Source of the DNA: Methylomonas methanica
GTDB lineage: Bacteria; Pseudomonadota; Gammaproteobacteria; Methylococcales; Methylomonadaceae
Reading direction: 5' to 3'
Assembly: GCA_001644045.1 (NCBI GenBank)
Contig: LUUF01000050.1
Location: 248,001 to 312,000, forward strand
DNA: 64,000 nucleotides
The position numbers were made by a program, and so were the translations under genes. Shown piece after piece: positions 56,225-64,000 of the stretch (positions within the stretch are counted from its first letter, which is position 1; the number at the start of each line of letters is the position of its first letter). The notes under the pieces were generated by a model, which saw nothing but the letters and a program-made list of their open reading frames with translations, did no database searches and was not told the origin of the DNA.

Positions 56225-56722
56225 ATGAACAAACCGAGCATAGTATTAGCCGGACTGTTAATTTTTTCCGCAAGCGCACTGGCAGTGGAGCACGCCAGCC
56301 CAAAACCAAGCAATGCTTCGGTATTGCCGTATTCGGCGGAGCAAACCGAGCAAACCTTCAGCAAGACCGTACACGGCGGCGTCCAGCATGTCGTGGCCAA
56401 AGCCGCAGACAATGTGCAGGTCGTCAAAGCCATCCAATCGCATCTGTTCAAAATTGCCGGCGATTTTAGAAAAGGCGATTTTTCCGTGACCGAACGTTTA
56501 CACGGTGCGGATATGCCGGGTCTGGCGCAATTGAAAAAGGCCGAGCCGGGCGACATTCGCTTTGACTACAAATCCTTGGATAATGGCGCGCAAATCCATT
56601 ATTCCAGCGAATATCCGAAGTATGTACAGGCCTTGCACGAATGGTTCGACGCGCAGGCCAGCGAACACGGTGCTACTGCGATACCCGGTCATAATCAACA
56701 TCATCTGACTCCCGCGGAATAA
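56225..56722 (+). CDS. Periplasmic protein next to the cop operon
   Basis: A 165-residue protein with a clear signal peptide (IVLAGLLIFSASALA) and a C-terminal His-rich end (GHNQHHLTPAE). The mature part contains SKTVHGGVQHVVAKAADNVQVVKAIQSHL. Members of this family are often mislabelled aspartate carbamoyltransferase, but no such catalytic site is seen. I chose the ATG at 56225 with GAGGAG 7 bases upstream. Neighbourhood (copAB) suggests metal binding; unproven. Confidence 0.75.
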   Translation: MNKPSIVLAGLLIFSASALAVEHASPKPSNASVLPYSAEQTEQTFSKTVHGGVQHVVAKAADNVQVVKAIQSHLFKIAGDFRKGDFSVTERLHGADMPGLAQLKKAEPGDIRFDYKSLDNGAQIHYSSEYPKYVQALHEWFDAQASEHGATAIPGHNQHHLTPAE

Positions 56723-56727
56723 ACTGG

Positions 56728-56767
56728 GCGCCACACAGCCGCCGGCAACGGCTGCGTGGCGTTTTAT
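56728..56767 (+). terminator. Rho-independent terminator after the copper locus
   Basis: A 13-bp GC-rich stem with one mismatch (CGCCACACAGCCG with CGGCTGCGTGGCG, 7-base loop) is followed by TTTTATT on the plus strand, just after the periplasmic protein gene. Confidence 0.85.
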
Positions 56768-56995
56768 TCGGCGGGATCGGCCAGTTGCTAGCCATCGCGA
56801 CCGGCAGCTTTATGCCGACGAATATGGCAGAATGAAGTTCGGCACTCGCTACGTTGATGGTAGGTGTTAAGAAATCAGTAATCCCCACCCCTTTCCAGCA
56901 GGAGATGGGGCTTAACGACATTGTCCTTGAGGGAGAGGGCATTTTTAGAAGATTTCCTTGCCTAAAATAATATTGAAATTACGAGGAAAAGTTTT

Positions 56996-58033
56996 TTGAA
57001 ACAATCTTTTTACGACCTAAATTATTCTGATTTAGAAGCGATTATAAATCAGAATAATTTAAACCGTTCGGCAGCGGCAGTGCTGTTTAATTGGCATTAT
57101 AAGAAAAAAGAAACTGGGCAATGTTATGACAATATTGCCAAAAGCTCATTGGCCTTTATTGAAAATAATTTCGACTTTTCTCTGCCCGAAATCGATTTGG
57201 TTCATGAGTCAACAAAAGATCGAACAGTAAAGTTTCTTTTTAAGCTTAAAGACCAGCATAAAGTCGAAACCGTCCTTATTCCGTTTAATAATAAATATTC
57301 TATTTGCCTTTCGTCGCAGGTTGGCTGCGCAATGAATTGTTCTTTTTGCTTTACCGGCGAACAAGGGTTTAAAAGAAATTTGACTACCAGCGAAATCGTT
57401 GGCCAGTTTCTGCAGGCTTGGCGTTGGTTGGCAAGCAACAGGCCGGGAGAGGAGCGGATTTTAAATATCGTTTTTATGGGGCAGGGCGAACCTTTACATA
57501 ATTTTGATGCCGTCAAAAAAGCCTGTGAAATTTTTTTATCGCAACACGGAACGTCAGTTGGCGTGCAAAAAATTACTATTTCAACGGCTGGTTATATTCC
57601 TGGGCTTAAAAGATGGAGCCAGGAGATTCCTGGCGTTAACCTGGCGCTGTCGCTGCATTCACCGTTTGCGGAAAAGAGAAACGAGCTTATTCCCATCAAT
57701 AAAAAATATCCGCTGGACGAGGTATTGGCCTATATTGACAAGATACCTTTAAATAAAAAGCAATTTGTTACTTATGAATATATCCTGATAAAGGATTTTA
57801 ACGATACTGCGGATGATGCTAAAAAATTGGGGGCATTATTGGAAGGCAAAGAAGCCTATATAAACCTAATTCCTTTTAACTCATTCCCGGGATCGCGTTA
57901 CGAGAGTCCGGATTTGGATAAAATTGAAAAATTTAAAGAGGTTTTAGATACGTTTAAAATCACGACTTTAATAAGAATTGCGAAAGGCGACGACGTATTG
58001 GCAGCATGCGGACAACTCAATTCTAAAAATTAA
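56996..58033 (+). CDS. RlmN-like radical SAM RNA methyltransferase
   Basis: A 345-residue member of the RlmN/Cfr family. The radical-SAM cluster motif CAMNCSFC is intact, as are GQGEPLHNF and the C-terminal methyl-carrier cysteine in DVLAACGQL. RlmN methylates A2503 of 23S rRNA and A37 of tRNA. The TTG start at 56996 has GAGGA at proper spacing. The gene is clearly more AT-rich than its neighbours, with Lys/Asn/Ile-rich product, so it looks acquired; it may be a second copy rather than the housekeeping rlmN. Confidence 0.88.
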   Translation: MKQSFYDLNYSDLEAIINQNNLNRSAAAVLFNWHYKKKETGQCYDNIAKSSLAFIENNFDFSLPEIDLVHESTKDRTVKFLFKLKDQHKVETVLIPFNNKYSICLSSQVGCAMNCSFCFTGEQGFKRNLTTSEIVGQFLQAWRWLASNRPGEERILNIVFMGQGEPLHNFDAVKKACEIFLSQHGTSVGVQKITISTAGYIPGLKRWSQEIPGVNLALSLHSPFAEKRNELIPINKKYPLDEVLAYIDKIPLNKKQFVTYEYILIKDFNDTADDAKKLGALLEGKEAYINLIPFNSFPGSRYESPDLDKIEKFKEVLDTFKITTLIRIAKGDDVLAACGQLNSKN

Positions 58034-58181
58034 AATAACTATTCAGCGAACCCACTGTAGGGGTCGAAGTCATTCGGCCTACACATGCTTTGGATAAAAA
58101 ATACATAAAATCGTAATTCAACAAATAAATCATCGTGCTAGACTCGAGCGCAGACATTAAATATTTCGTCAGGATTGCAAT

Positions 58182-58736
58182 ATGACAACTGCGCGGACCA
58201 GCCACACACACCCACTTCAAATCGCGGAAGTACGTGCCGGCCCGTCGCATGGACGGATAGGAATCACCTTCTGCCCCGGCAAGCACGACCATTTTGCTTA
58301 TACCGGTGCCTGGGAGCGCGACCTTGGCATCGATTTGGACGCCATCGCTGCCTGGGGGGCAAAGCTGGTGCTGACGCTAGTCGAACCCGCTGAACTCAAG
58401 GCCCTTAAAGTGCCGCAGCTTGGGCATGAAATTCGCAGACGCAGCATAGCGTGGCTGCATCTGCCCATTGCCGACTTTTCCGTGCCTACCCAGGCTTTCG
58501 AACAACAGTGGGCCACGCAAGGCCATGAGATCCGCCAGCTATTACGTAATGGCGACGATGTGCTGGTGCATTGCAAGGGTGGCCTGGGACGGGCGGGCAT
58601 GATCGCGGGGCGGCTACTGGCGGAATTAGGCATGGATTCCGAAGAGGCGATCCATGCCGTTCGTAGCGTGCGCAATGGCGCCATCGAAACGCCCGCGCAA
58701 CTGGCCTTGGTGCGGCGAACCAAGCCAATTCCATGA
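58182..58736 (+). CDS. Dual-specificity phosphatase-like protein (CDKN3-type)
   Basis: A 184-residue Cys-based phosphatase. The P-loop HCKGGLGRAG (about 139-148) carries the catalytic Cys and Arg of CX5R, and LPIADFSVP (about 98-106) provides the general-acid Asp. AGGA precedes the ATG by 7-8 bases. Eukaryote-like phosphatases of this kind are found in scattered bacteria. The next gene encodes a kinase-fold protein, so a phosphorylation pair is possible. A repeat element lies between them. Confidence 0.88.
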   Translation: MTTARTSHTHPLQIAEVRAGPSHGRIGITFCPGKHDHFAYTGAWERDLGIDLDAIAAWGAKLVLTLVEPAELKALKVPQLGHEIRRRSIAWLHLPIADFSVPTQAFEQQWATQGHEIRQLLRNGDDVLVHCKGGLGRAGMIAGRLLAELGMDSEEAIHAVRSVRNGAIETPAQLALVRRTKPIP

Positions 58737-58755
58737 AGATTATGTCGCAAAAGCC

Positions 58756-58827
58756 GAATGTAGCTTGGGCAAAGCGAAGCCCAACGAAATCAAAATGTCG
58801 GGCTTCATTACATTCAGCCGAACCTAC
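58756..58827. repeat. Degenerate palindromic intergenic repeat
   Basis: Outer arms GCCGAATGTA (from 58753) and TACATTCAGC (58809-58818) plus inner TTGGGC and GCCCAA form a stem-loop resembling common proteobacterial REP-like elements. Its presence argues against an extended N-terminus for the following gene. Confidence 0.6.
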
Positions 58828-58861
58828 TTTTTACGATAGCCTCCTAAATCGAAGTAAAGCG

Positions 58862-59551
58862 ATGAGCGCAGACATGCCAATGATCGACACCACCGCTATG
58901 CAGCGGATTGTCGGGCAATTGGGCACCAACCCCGCGGGTATTTTTCAGAACGACACAGGAAAGCGCTTCTATGTGAAGACGCTGGAATCTCCGGAGCATG
59001 CACGCAATGAGCTGATCGCCGCCAAGCTCTACCAACTGGCTGGCGCGCCGACTTTGACCTATGTACTCACAACAGCGCCTGAGCAGATCGCGACTGAGTG
59101 GGTTAAACTCGACAAGAAGTGCATCGCACATCTCAGCGAAAGCGAACGCAAACAGGCGCAACAATGGTTTGGTGTGCATGCCTGGACCGCCAACTGGGAC
59201 GCCGCCGGCTTCAATGGCGACAACCAGGGTGTTGTCAACGGCAAAGTGTTAACCCTTGATGTGGGTGGAGCGCTGGCATTCCGGGCTCAGGGCGATCCCA
59301 AAGGCAAAGCCTTCGGCACCCGCGTCGACGAACTCGACGTGCTGCGCAGCGACGACGGCAACCCGCACGCAGTCAAGCTCTTCGCTGATATGAGTGCTGA
59401 TGACGTCAAAGAGGCCATCATGGTGGTACTACGGATTCCCGATGAAAAGATTCGTCAGCTTATTATTGACAGCGGCGGCAGCCACGGGCTGGCCGAGAAA
59501 ATGATTGCGCGCAAAGCCGATATGGCTGGGCGGGCGGTAGTTTTCGCATAA
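58862..59551 (+). CDS. Kinase-fold protein of unknown target
   Basis: A 229-residue protein with features of a minimal kinase fold: FYVKTLE with Lys39, an ARNELIAAKLY helix with Glu50, a catalytic-loop-like NWDAAGFNGDN with Asp113 and Asn121, and LTLDVGGAL with a metal-binding Asp133. This pattern recalls kinase-like domains in phage and polymorphic effector proteins (HipA/PI-kinase-like fold). The chosen ATG excludes 43 upstream codons that lie in an intergenic repeat. It follows a phosphatase gene, which suggests a kinase-phosphatase module. Substrate unknown. Confidence 0.75.
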   Translation: MSADMPMIDTTAMQRIVGQLGTNPAGIFQNDTGKRFYVKTLESPEHARNELIAAKLYQLAGAPTLTYVLTTAPEQIATEWVKLDKKCIAHLSESERKQAQQWFGVHAWTANWDAAGFNGDNQGVVNGKVLTLDVGGALAFRAQGDPKGKAFGTRVDELDVLRSDDGNPHAVKLFADMSADDVKEAIMVVLRIPDEKIRQLIIDSGGSHGLAEKMIARKADMAGRAVVFA

Positions 59552-59889
59552 GAATTGATCGGTCTGCTGCCTCCGGCCAAGAGGCGGCCTTCGTCCGCGA
59601 CTGTGCTCAGTCACTCAGGGGGCAGCTCCGCACAACAAACAGTCGTTCGGAGCCACTCCCCAATGAGACGTTGGGGCGGTGATATGATAACCCGTAGATT
59701 CCCCTGTCGAGCCGAGACATCCGCGGCCTTCTTGTTTGCGAAACACGAGTGAGCTAGCAGCGGGATGCATGAGCTCAGGTAGCAGCCGCCGATTGCGTTT
59801 CGCAATTTGTAGGAGTCACGACTAACATGCAGAACATTTAAACCCGGTAGTCGTTCCAAAGTAGACCACACGCATCGGAGAAAACCATC
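59552..59889. other. Non-coding gap before the HsdR_N gene
   Basis: I see no supported gene in these 338 bases. There are short imperfect inverted repeats (CCGGCCAAGAGGCGGCC near 59570) but no complete attC, tRNA or terminator. GGAG near 59878 is the ribosome site of the next gene. Confidence 0.4.
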
Positions 59890-61572
59890 ATGAACCCGCT
59901 TTTGTCCGGTTCGCTCGACGTCGACATGCTACTAGTGTCGAAACAATCGGAGCCGCTTACACCCGAAAAAGTCGATACGTTGCGACACATACAAAACTAC
60001 GATGTCTCGAAGTTTAACGAAGCCGAGGTGCGCTCTTACATCATCGATCCGATGTTGCGAGTCTTGGGGTATGACAAAGGAACGCCTTTCTCGACCAGTC
60101 TCGAGCGCCAACTAACCTTTGTGGGACAAACGCGCCGGTCTGACTACCACGTTCACTTGTGGGATGAGAACTTTTGGTTGTTGGAAGCAAAGCGACCACG
60201 GATCGGCATCTCCTCATTCGGCTACGAAGACTTCTCTCAGGCGTTGGAGTACTCGGTTCACCCCAGTGTGAATGCAGCCTTGATCGTGCTATGCGACGGG
60301 TTAAAGCTTGAAATCTTTGATCGTGAGGTAGACGTCGAAAATCCGGTTCTGCGCGTCGAGATAAAAAACCTCGTAGCCGAATTCGACAAGGTGCGAGCGA
60401 TACTCGAACCAATGCAGGTTTGGTTCTTTCAAAAGCGACGTATCATTCGTCTGCTGGATCGCGTCTTCGACAAAGAGTTCGTCATGAATCGGGTCGAGGA
60501 ATTTTCGGACCTGCTGCCACGCAGGCTCCGTGCCAAGCAGAACACGATAGTTGAGAACTTCCGCAAAACGGTGAAGCCAGACTCCGACGCGCAACGAGAG
60601 AAGGCTCAGTCGGCATCGTTGCCCGAGCTCACCGAACTTTACATGAAGTTCGATTTTCCTATTCCCGTCGACAATGCAGTGAACAGGCGGCTCATAGAGC
60701 TTAGTTTGCCCGAAAGCTTCAACGTTATGTACAGGATCTTCCCTGACCGCCCCAGGGCCGCCAACGACGCCTTCATGTCGCAGGCCGCTGCTTATCTGGC
60801 GGGATTGGCTGAAAAGCGCGACACCGTGGAGTGGCTTCCGGCATGGCTAGCTCCGGGCATACAGGGAGGTGCAGAGCTGGATGCATCAATAAAATATTTT
60901 TTGGATCAGTGCCTTACTTACTTCGAAGACTACGAGCCATACCGGCTCGTGCTGCTTGCGACAAACGCGGTCTCGCGTATCGCCAAGATCAATGTAATCT
61001 CGAATAATGCAATTCAAAAGTTGGGGGCAGATTTGCACGCCTTCGCACGGCTTACCATCCCCGAAATTTCATGGGCCCAAGTGATAGCCTCGCCTGAGGA
61101 ACAACTGATCAATCTGATCGACATGCAAGCAATTGCAGCCTTGGACGACTTCGTTGTGAAGAATAAAATGGAAAAAGGAGGCTTCAAGATCGAGTCAGCA
61201 AAGCATCAGCTCCGTGGTTACTGGGAGCTGGAGAAAAAACTGCTTGCTGCCATCCCAAATTACAAGGCACTTTTGGCGGAAAGGCGGCCCGGAAAGATGC
61301 GTGTGACAGAATGCGCTAGCGTGACCTATGACAATCTAGGACACGCAACAATTGCCAGATTACATAGATTTCCAAAATGGAAGAGCTACCTTCTTACGGA
61401 AAGACGTGAACTCGTTGAGCAAGTTGCGTCCACCGGTTCCTGGGCAGCAAAAGAATTGCTTGGGTTAAAGATTGAAGATGAATTTCCTAGAATGAAGGAC
61501 GATCAATTGGCGGATAGATTTTTTCTTGGTGACATTGACACATTGCGGGCAATACGTAGCGGGTATTCATGA
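59890..61572 (+). CDS. Lone HsdR_N (PD-(D/E)xK) nuclease-like protein
   Basis: A 560-residue protein. The N-terminal 170 residues match the type I restriction HsdR_N domain: IIDPMLRVLGYD, then the catalytic set in RRSDYHVHLWDENFWLLEAKRPR (Asp and the ExK pair). The rest is helical, with no helicase motifs and no nearby HsdM or HsdS, so this is not a standard R subunit. It could be a defence protein or a DNA-damage nuclease. GGAG lies 9 bases before the ATG. Genes around it look accessory. Confidence 0.78.
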   Translation: MNPLLSGSLDVDMLLVSKQSEPLTPEKVDTLRHIQNYDVSKFNEAEVRSYIIDPMLRVLGYDKGTPFSTSLERQLTFVGQTRRSDYHVHLWDENFWLLEAKRPRIGISSFGYEDFSQALEYSVHPSVNAALIVLCDGLKLEIFDREVDVENPVLRVEIKNLVAEFDKVRAILEPMQVWFFQKRRIIRLLDRVFDKEFVMNRVEEFSDLLPRRLRAKQNTIVENFRKTVKPDSDAQREKAQSASLPELTELYMKFDFPIPVDNAVNRRLIELSLPESFNVMYRIFPDRPRAANDAFMSQAAAYLAGLAEKRDTVEWLPAWLAPGIQGGAELDASIKYFLDQCLTYFEDYEPYRLVLLATNAVSRIAKINVISNNAIQKLGADLHAFARLTIPEISWAQVIASPEEQLINLIDMQAIAALDDFVVKNKMEKGGFKIESAKHQLRGYWELEKKLLAAIPNYKALLAERRPGKMRVTECASVTYDNLGHATIARLHRFPKWKSYLLTERRELVEQVASTGSWAAKELLGLKIEDEFPRMKDDQLADRFFLGDIDTLRAIRSGYS

Positions 61573-61830
61573 TCTTAAAAATGTTGTAATCCAACGTGTT
61601 CCTCTGACCGTCCGTCCGGCAAACGAACTGGAACGGCAGCAAATTGTTCCTATATAGATATGAAGAGTGCGCTAACGAATGGGACCTACGATGGCACAAT
61701 CAAGTGCCGATGCATCCATGGAATGGCACTTCCGCTCCGATATGAGCCGCTCTCAGTCGTGACAGCAACGGGTCGCTTGCGACAATTCGCTAACTGAATC
61801 GCTGGCCGACAACGCATTGCTAGGCCGTCT

Positions 61831-62760
61831 CTATTCCGGCAGACAAAGCAGCCATGTAGGCATCAGGCGTGTAAACACTTCTATTCCTGCAAGTTCGCGT
61901 CGCAAGATAGTCCAACGGGCCAGATCAAACGAATCCCGGTACAAATACGCAACCCAATCTGCTAATAACACTGCGGCATAGGTTTCGGTATCGTTATTCT
62001 CGCAGATAGCAAGACCGGCGCTGTGCTGGTACCCGGTCACAACGGTAGTCTCATCATAGCCCCAGCGATGTAATGCAAGCGCTGTCATGCCGGCATGAAA
62101 TGTCGTCTCCTCGGGCAGGCTCGATTCCGCAGTCGACACAACTGGATCGAGTGCCGTCGGCAGCTCGGAGAAATGCATGTCGGCAAACAAGGTTTGAACG
62201 TGCGCGGCAAGTTCCGATGTATTCGCCGCATGCCAGAAATTGAAGACGACTGTTTGGCGCGGCTGGGTAACCTCGGTAACGCCGTGGTATGAATCGGCGT
62301 GTAGCAAAAAGCCAAAGGCTTTGTTGTACTCGGGATTAACCCTGAAAACCGCTTCACTCTCCGGCGAAGCGAATAATTCCAGAACACCGCCATGTTCAGC
62401 TTGCCATTGCTTATTGAGTTGCACGACCAGACGAACAATCTCATAGCCCACTAGCGGCCGGTCGCTGTGTATGCCAATGACGTGTCCAGGCAGCATGCGT
62501 TGAGCGGTGATCAGAACACGATTTGTGAGGGGCAAACCTGTAATCTCGCGCATTCTGCCTAGTACTTTCATCTGAAACGGAGTTGGAATATGCTCGGTAA
62601 CGTCTCTAAGAGAACACCGGTAAAACGCTCCATCCCGATGCTGCCACTCGCCGTCTTGCAAAAATAGAGCCTCAAGCGCAGCACACTGCTCCTCGGAAAA
62701 TGCAGTATTTACATAAAAAAAGGGGAACGGGCTATCGTGGTGGATGGGCTGCGAGAGCAA
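61831..62760 (-). CDS. 2-oxoglutarate/Fe(II)-dependent oxygenase-like protein
   Basis: A 309-residue protein with a double-stranded beta-helix type iron site: HSD in VIGIHSDRPL, His in HADSYHGVTEV, and a candidate 2-oxoglutarate-binding Arg in RQTVVFNFW. The C-terminal 110 residues are an extra helical domain. The TTG start at 62760 is supported by AGGAG 8 bases upstream. The substrate is not predicted; prolyl-hydroxylase-like enzymes are the nearest in style. Confidence 0.82.
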   Translation of the reverse strand: MLSQPIHHDSPFPFFYVNTAFSEEQCAALEALFLQDGEWQHRDGAFYRCSLRDVTEHIPTPFQMKVLGRMREITGLPLTNRVLITAQRMLPGHVIGIHSDRPLVGYEIVRLVVQLNKQWQAEHGGVLELFASPESEAVFRVNPEYNKAFGFLLHADSYHGVTEVTQPRQTVVFNFWHAANTSELAAHVQTLFADMHFSELPTALDPVVSTAESSLPEETTFHAGMTALALHRWGYDETTVVTGYQHSAGLAICENNDTETYAAVLLADWVAYLYRDSFDLARWTILRRELAGIEVFTRLMPTWLLCLPE

Positions 62761-62946
62761 CGGCTAAACTCCTATTTGAATGATATGAGAAGGTTGTATA
62801 GGTGGAATCAATGAGGGACAGACTCGAATGGCATGGAAAGCGGCGGCTAAGTTTGTTTTGCCAAATCTACGGTATTGGAAGCCATTTTCCAGTTTAGCAC
62901 CGCAAACCGCGAAACCTGCCTGCTCTTTCCGCGACGAACGCCCGTC

Positions 62947-63474
62947 TCAGTTGGGCGCGGGCTGGGTCGGCGGCGGATTGGAGTTTCTTTTCGCGGTAAA
63001 TTCGATAGGCACATGCGCCGAGTAACCGCCTTCAGTTTGCATCACGAATTCAATTTCATCGCCGACAATTTTGCCCTGATAACGATGGATGGCTTCTTGC
63101 GCGGGGCCTGAACCGAGCGATTCCGGGGTTTTGGTAATAAAACGCAAGGTGTCACCCGCGATCGCGCCTTCTAGGATACCGTTCATGCTGCCGGTAAATG
63201 AAGCGCTGCCGTATAGCTGGGTATCGCTACCGGCGAAATTGAAGCTTTCTTGATAATCGGCGTTGGGCCAGTCGTAGCTTACCTGGGCCTGCCATAGTCC
63301 GTTGATCGCCGGCCGCTGTTCGGCGCCGCTAAACAGATCCATCAGGTTGCGGGTGGCATTGGTAAAGGTCGAGAGGCCGATAACCAGGGTGCTGACGGCT
63401 ATCAGCAAGGACAGCACCGGGTTGTTTCTGATCCGGGTATTGATTTTATCCAGGCGGGTTCTTGCGTCGCTCAT
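62947..63474 (-). CDS. Membrane-anchored protein of unknown function
   Basis: A 175-residue protein with one N-terminal hydrophobic helix (VLSLLIAVSTLVIGLSTF) and a beta-rich outer domain (INGLWQAQVSYDWPNADYQESFNFAGS) plus a Pro-rich tail. It may be periplasmic. It is not clearly in an operon. No family recognised. Confidence 0.65.
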   Translation of the reverse strand: MSDARTRLDKINTRIRNNPVLSLLIAVSTLVIGLSTFTNATRNLMDLFSGAEQRPAINGLWQAQVSYDWPNADYQESFNFAGSDTQLYGSASFTGSMNGILEGAIAGDTLRFITKTPESLGSGPAQEAIHRYQGKIVGDEIEFVMQTEGGYSAHVPIEFTAKRNSNPPPTQPAPN

Positions 63475-63903
63475 AGTCTGTTAAATCCGGTGTGTTTCAG
63501 ATTCCGATAGGGCAGGTGTAGTACGTTTTTTGCCCGGTTAAATAGCAGGGGGGTCTTACAGAATAAGCGTTTTAGCGGAATTATTGAATATATCTTGCCG
63601 AGTGTCCTGCCCGGTAAATTAGTCTGCCGCTCATAAACTTCATGAGCACGATCATAATTTTTATGACTAGCTCATCCTCTATGGTTAGCCGGTAATCAAG
63701 TCCTGCCCGCTAACGTTTCAGCATCATAAATCTTATGATGCTGCCTGCAATGCATTGTCGCAACATATTCAAAAATTTCAGTAAAAATAATAGCTTAACG
63801 CTATAAGCTCGTTGTTGTGGTTCGTGGCATGGGTGTTGCTCTATTTACTGCAACGACTTTGGTCCCGTTGTTGGATAAGCAAAATACCGGAAACTAAAAC
63901 ACC
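63475..63903. promoter_or_regulatory. Intergenic region with three TCATAA-N3-TTATGA palindromes
   Basis: Three 15-bp dyads occur at 63631-63645 (one mismatch), 63652-63666 and 63724-63738, matching TCATAANNNTTATGA. The first two are 21 bases apart, two helical turns. The third extends to 11-bp arms with CAGCATCATAA. They lie 166-273 bases before the next gene and look like an operator array for a dimeric regulator. Otherwise I see no gene here. Confidence 0.7.
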
Positions 63904-64000
63904 ATGCCCACACAACCTAATATCCAGATCAGAAAAATCCCCAGCGGTTATCCGGGTACCTTGCAGACGGTCGAGCAGGTCTGCGAGCTGATCAAAACCG
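63904..64000 (+). CDS. 5' end of an unidentified gene, cut by the window edge
   Basis: An ATG at 63904 opens a frame without stops to the window end (32 codons; start MPTQPNIQIRKIPSGYPG). The ribosome site is weak (GGA 13 bases upstream). It lies downstream of the TCATAA palindrome array, which probably controls it. Too short to identify. Confidence 0.5.
   Translation, partial: MPTQPNIQIRKIPSGYPGTLQTVEQVCELIKT

Noticed and set aside
58733-58861. N-terminal extension of the kinase-fold gene overlapping the phosphatase stop (ATGA)
   Set aside because: These codons lie in a palindromic intergenic repeat and encode a sequence unlike the rest of the protein.
59552-61830. Possible integron cassette borders
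   Set aside because: I looked for attC-like paired core sites next to the accessory genes and found only short imperfect repeats.

Overview
The window looks like chromosome from a gammaproteobacterium of medium GC. The mixture of an exosortase-linked polysaccharide locus, a full type II secretion (T2SS) operon, copper-handling genes and a B12 light-sensor region would fit a Methylomonas-like methanotroph. That placement is an inference, because no methane-oxidation or ribosomal marker lies here. I saw no rRNA, tRNA, CRISPR array or intact insertion sequence.

Layout. (1) 1-7.7 kb, minus strand: a surface-polysaccharide operon with three glycosyltransferases, a Wzm/Wzt ABC exporter, a TPR protein and a membrane-anchored deacetylase-like protein. 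It is divergent from xrtA (exosortase fused to an EpsI domain) and manC at 8-11 kb. (2) 11.3-18.3 kb: magnesium and regulatory genes, namely a CorA with an MgtE-type N-terminal region, a CorB-like protein, a FleQ-like sigma-54 activator, an M20 amidohydrolase and MgtC. (3) 18.3-33.7 kb, minus strand: T2SS genes gspE-F-G-H-I-J-K-L-M-C-D, with a 1486-residue autotransporter inserted between gspE and gspF. (4) 33.9-49.0 kb: a light/photo-oxidative stress region. One to two operons encode an SRPBCC protein, a LOV photoreceptor, a fatty acid hydroxylase, MsrP/MsrQ, an SDR-type epimerase, a membrane protein, a photolyase, a lipocalin and a DUF523-DUF1722 (TudS-like) protein. Next come sigma factor-hflK-hflC-ftsH, and divergently litR, an AdoCbl-type MerR regulator that keeps every known light-sensing residue. 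(5) 49.2-56.8 kb: RNA-binding proteins, small proteins, a degenerate vapB and a copAB copper operon. (6) 57-64 kb: an accessory segment with an AT-rich rlmN-like gene, a dual-specificity phosphatase next to a kinase-fold protein, a lone HsdR_N nuclease-like protein, a 2OG-Fe(II) oxygenase and an array of palindromic sites before a gene cut by the window end.

The most promising system is region 4. A cobalamin photoreceptor sits back to back with an alternative sigma factor encoded in the same operon as the FtsH/HflKC protease. Next to it, a second blue-light sensor (LOV) is encoded among repair and membrane-protection genes. Together they suggest a two-photoreceptor light-stress circuit in which sigma synthesis and possibly sigma degradation are linked.
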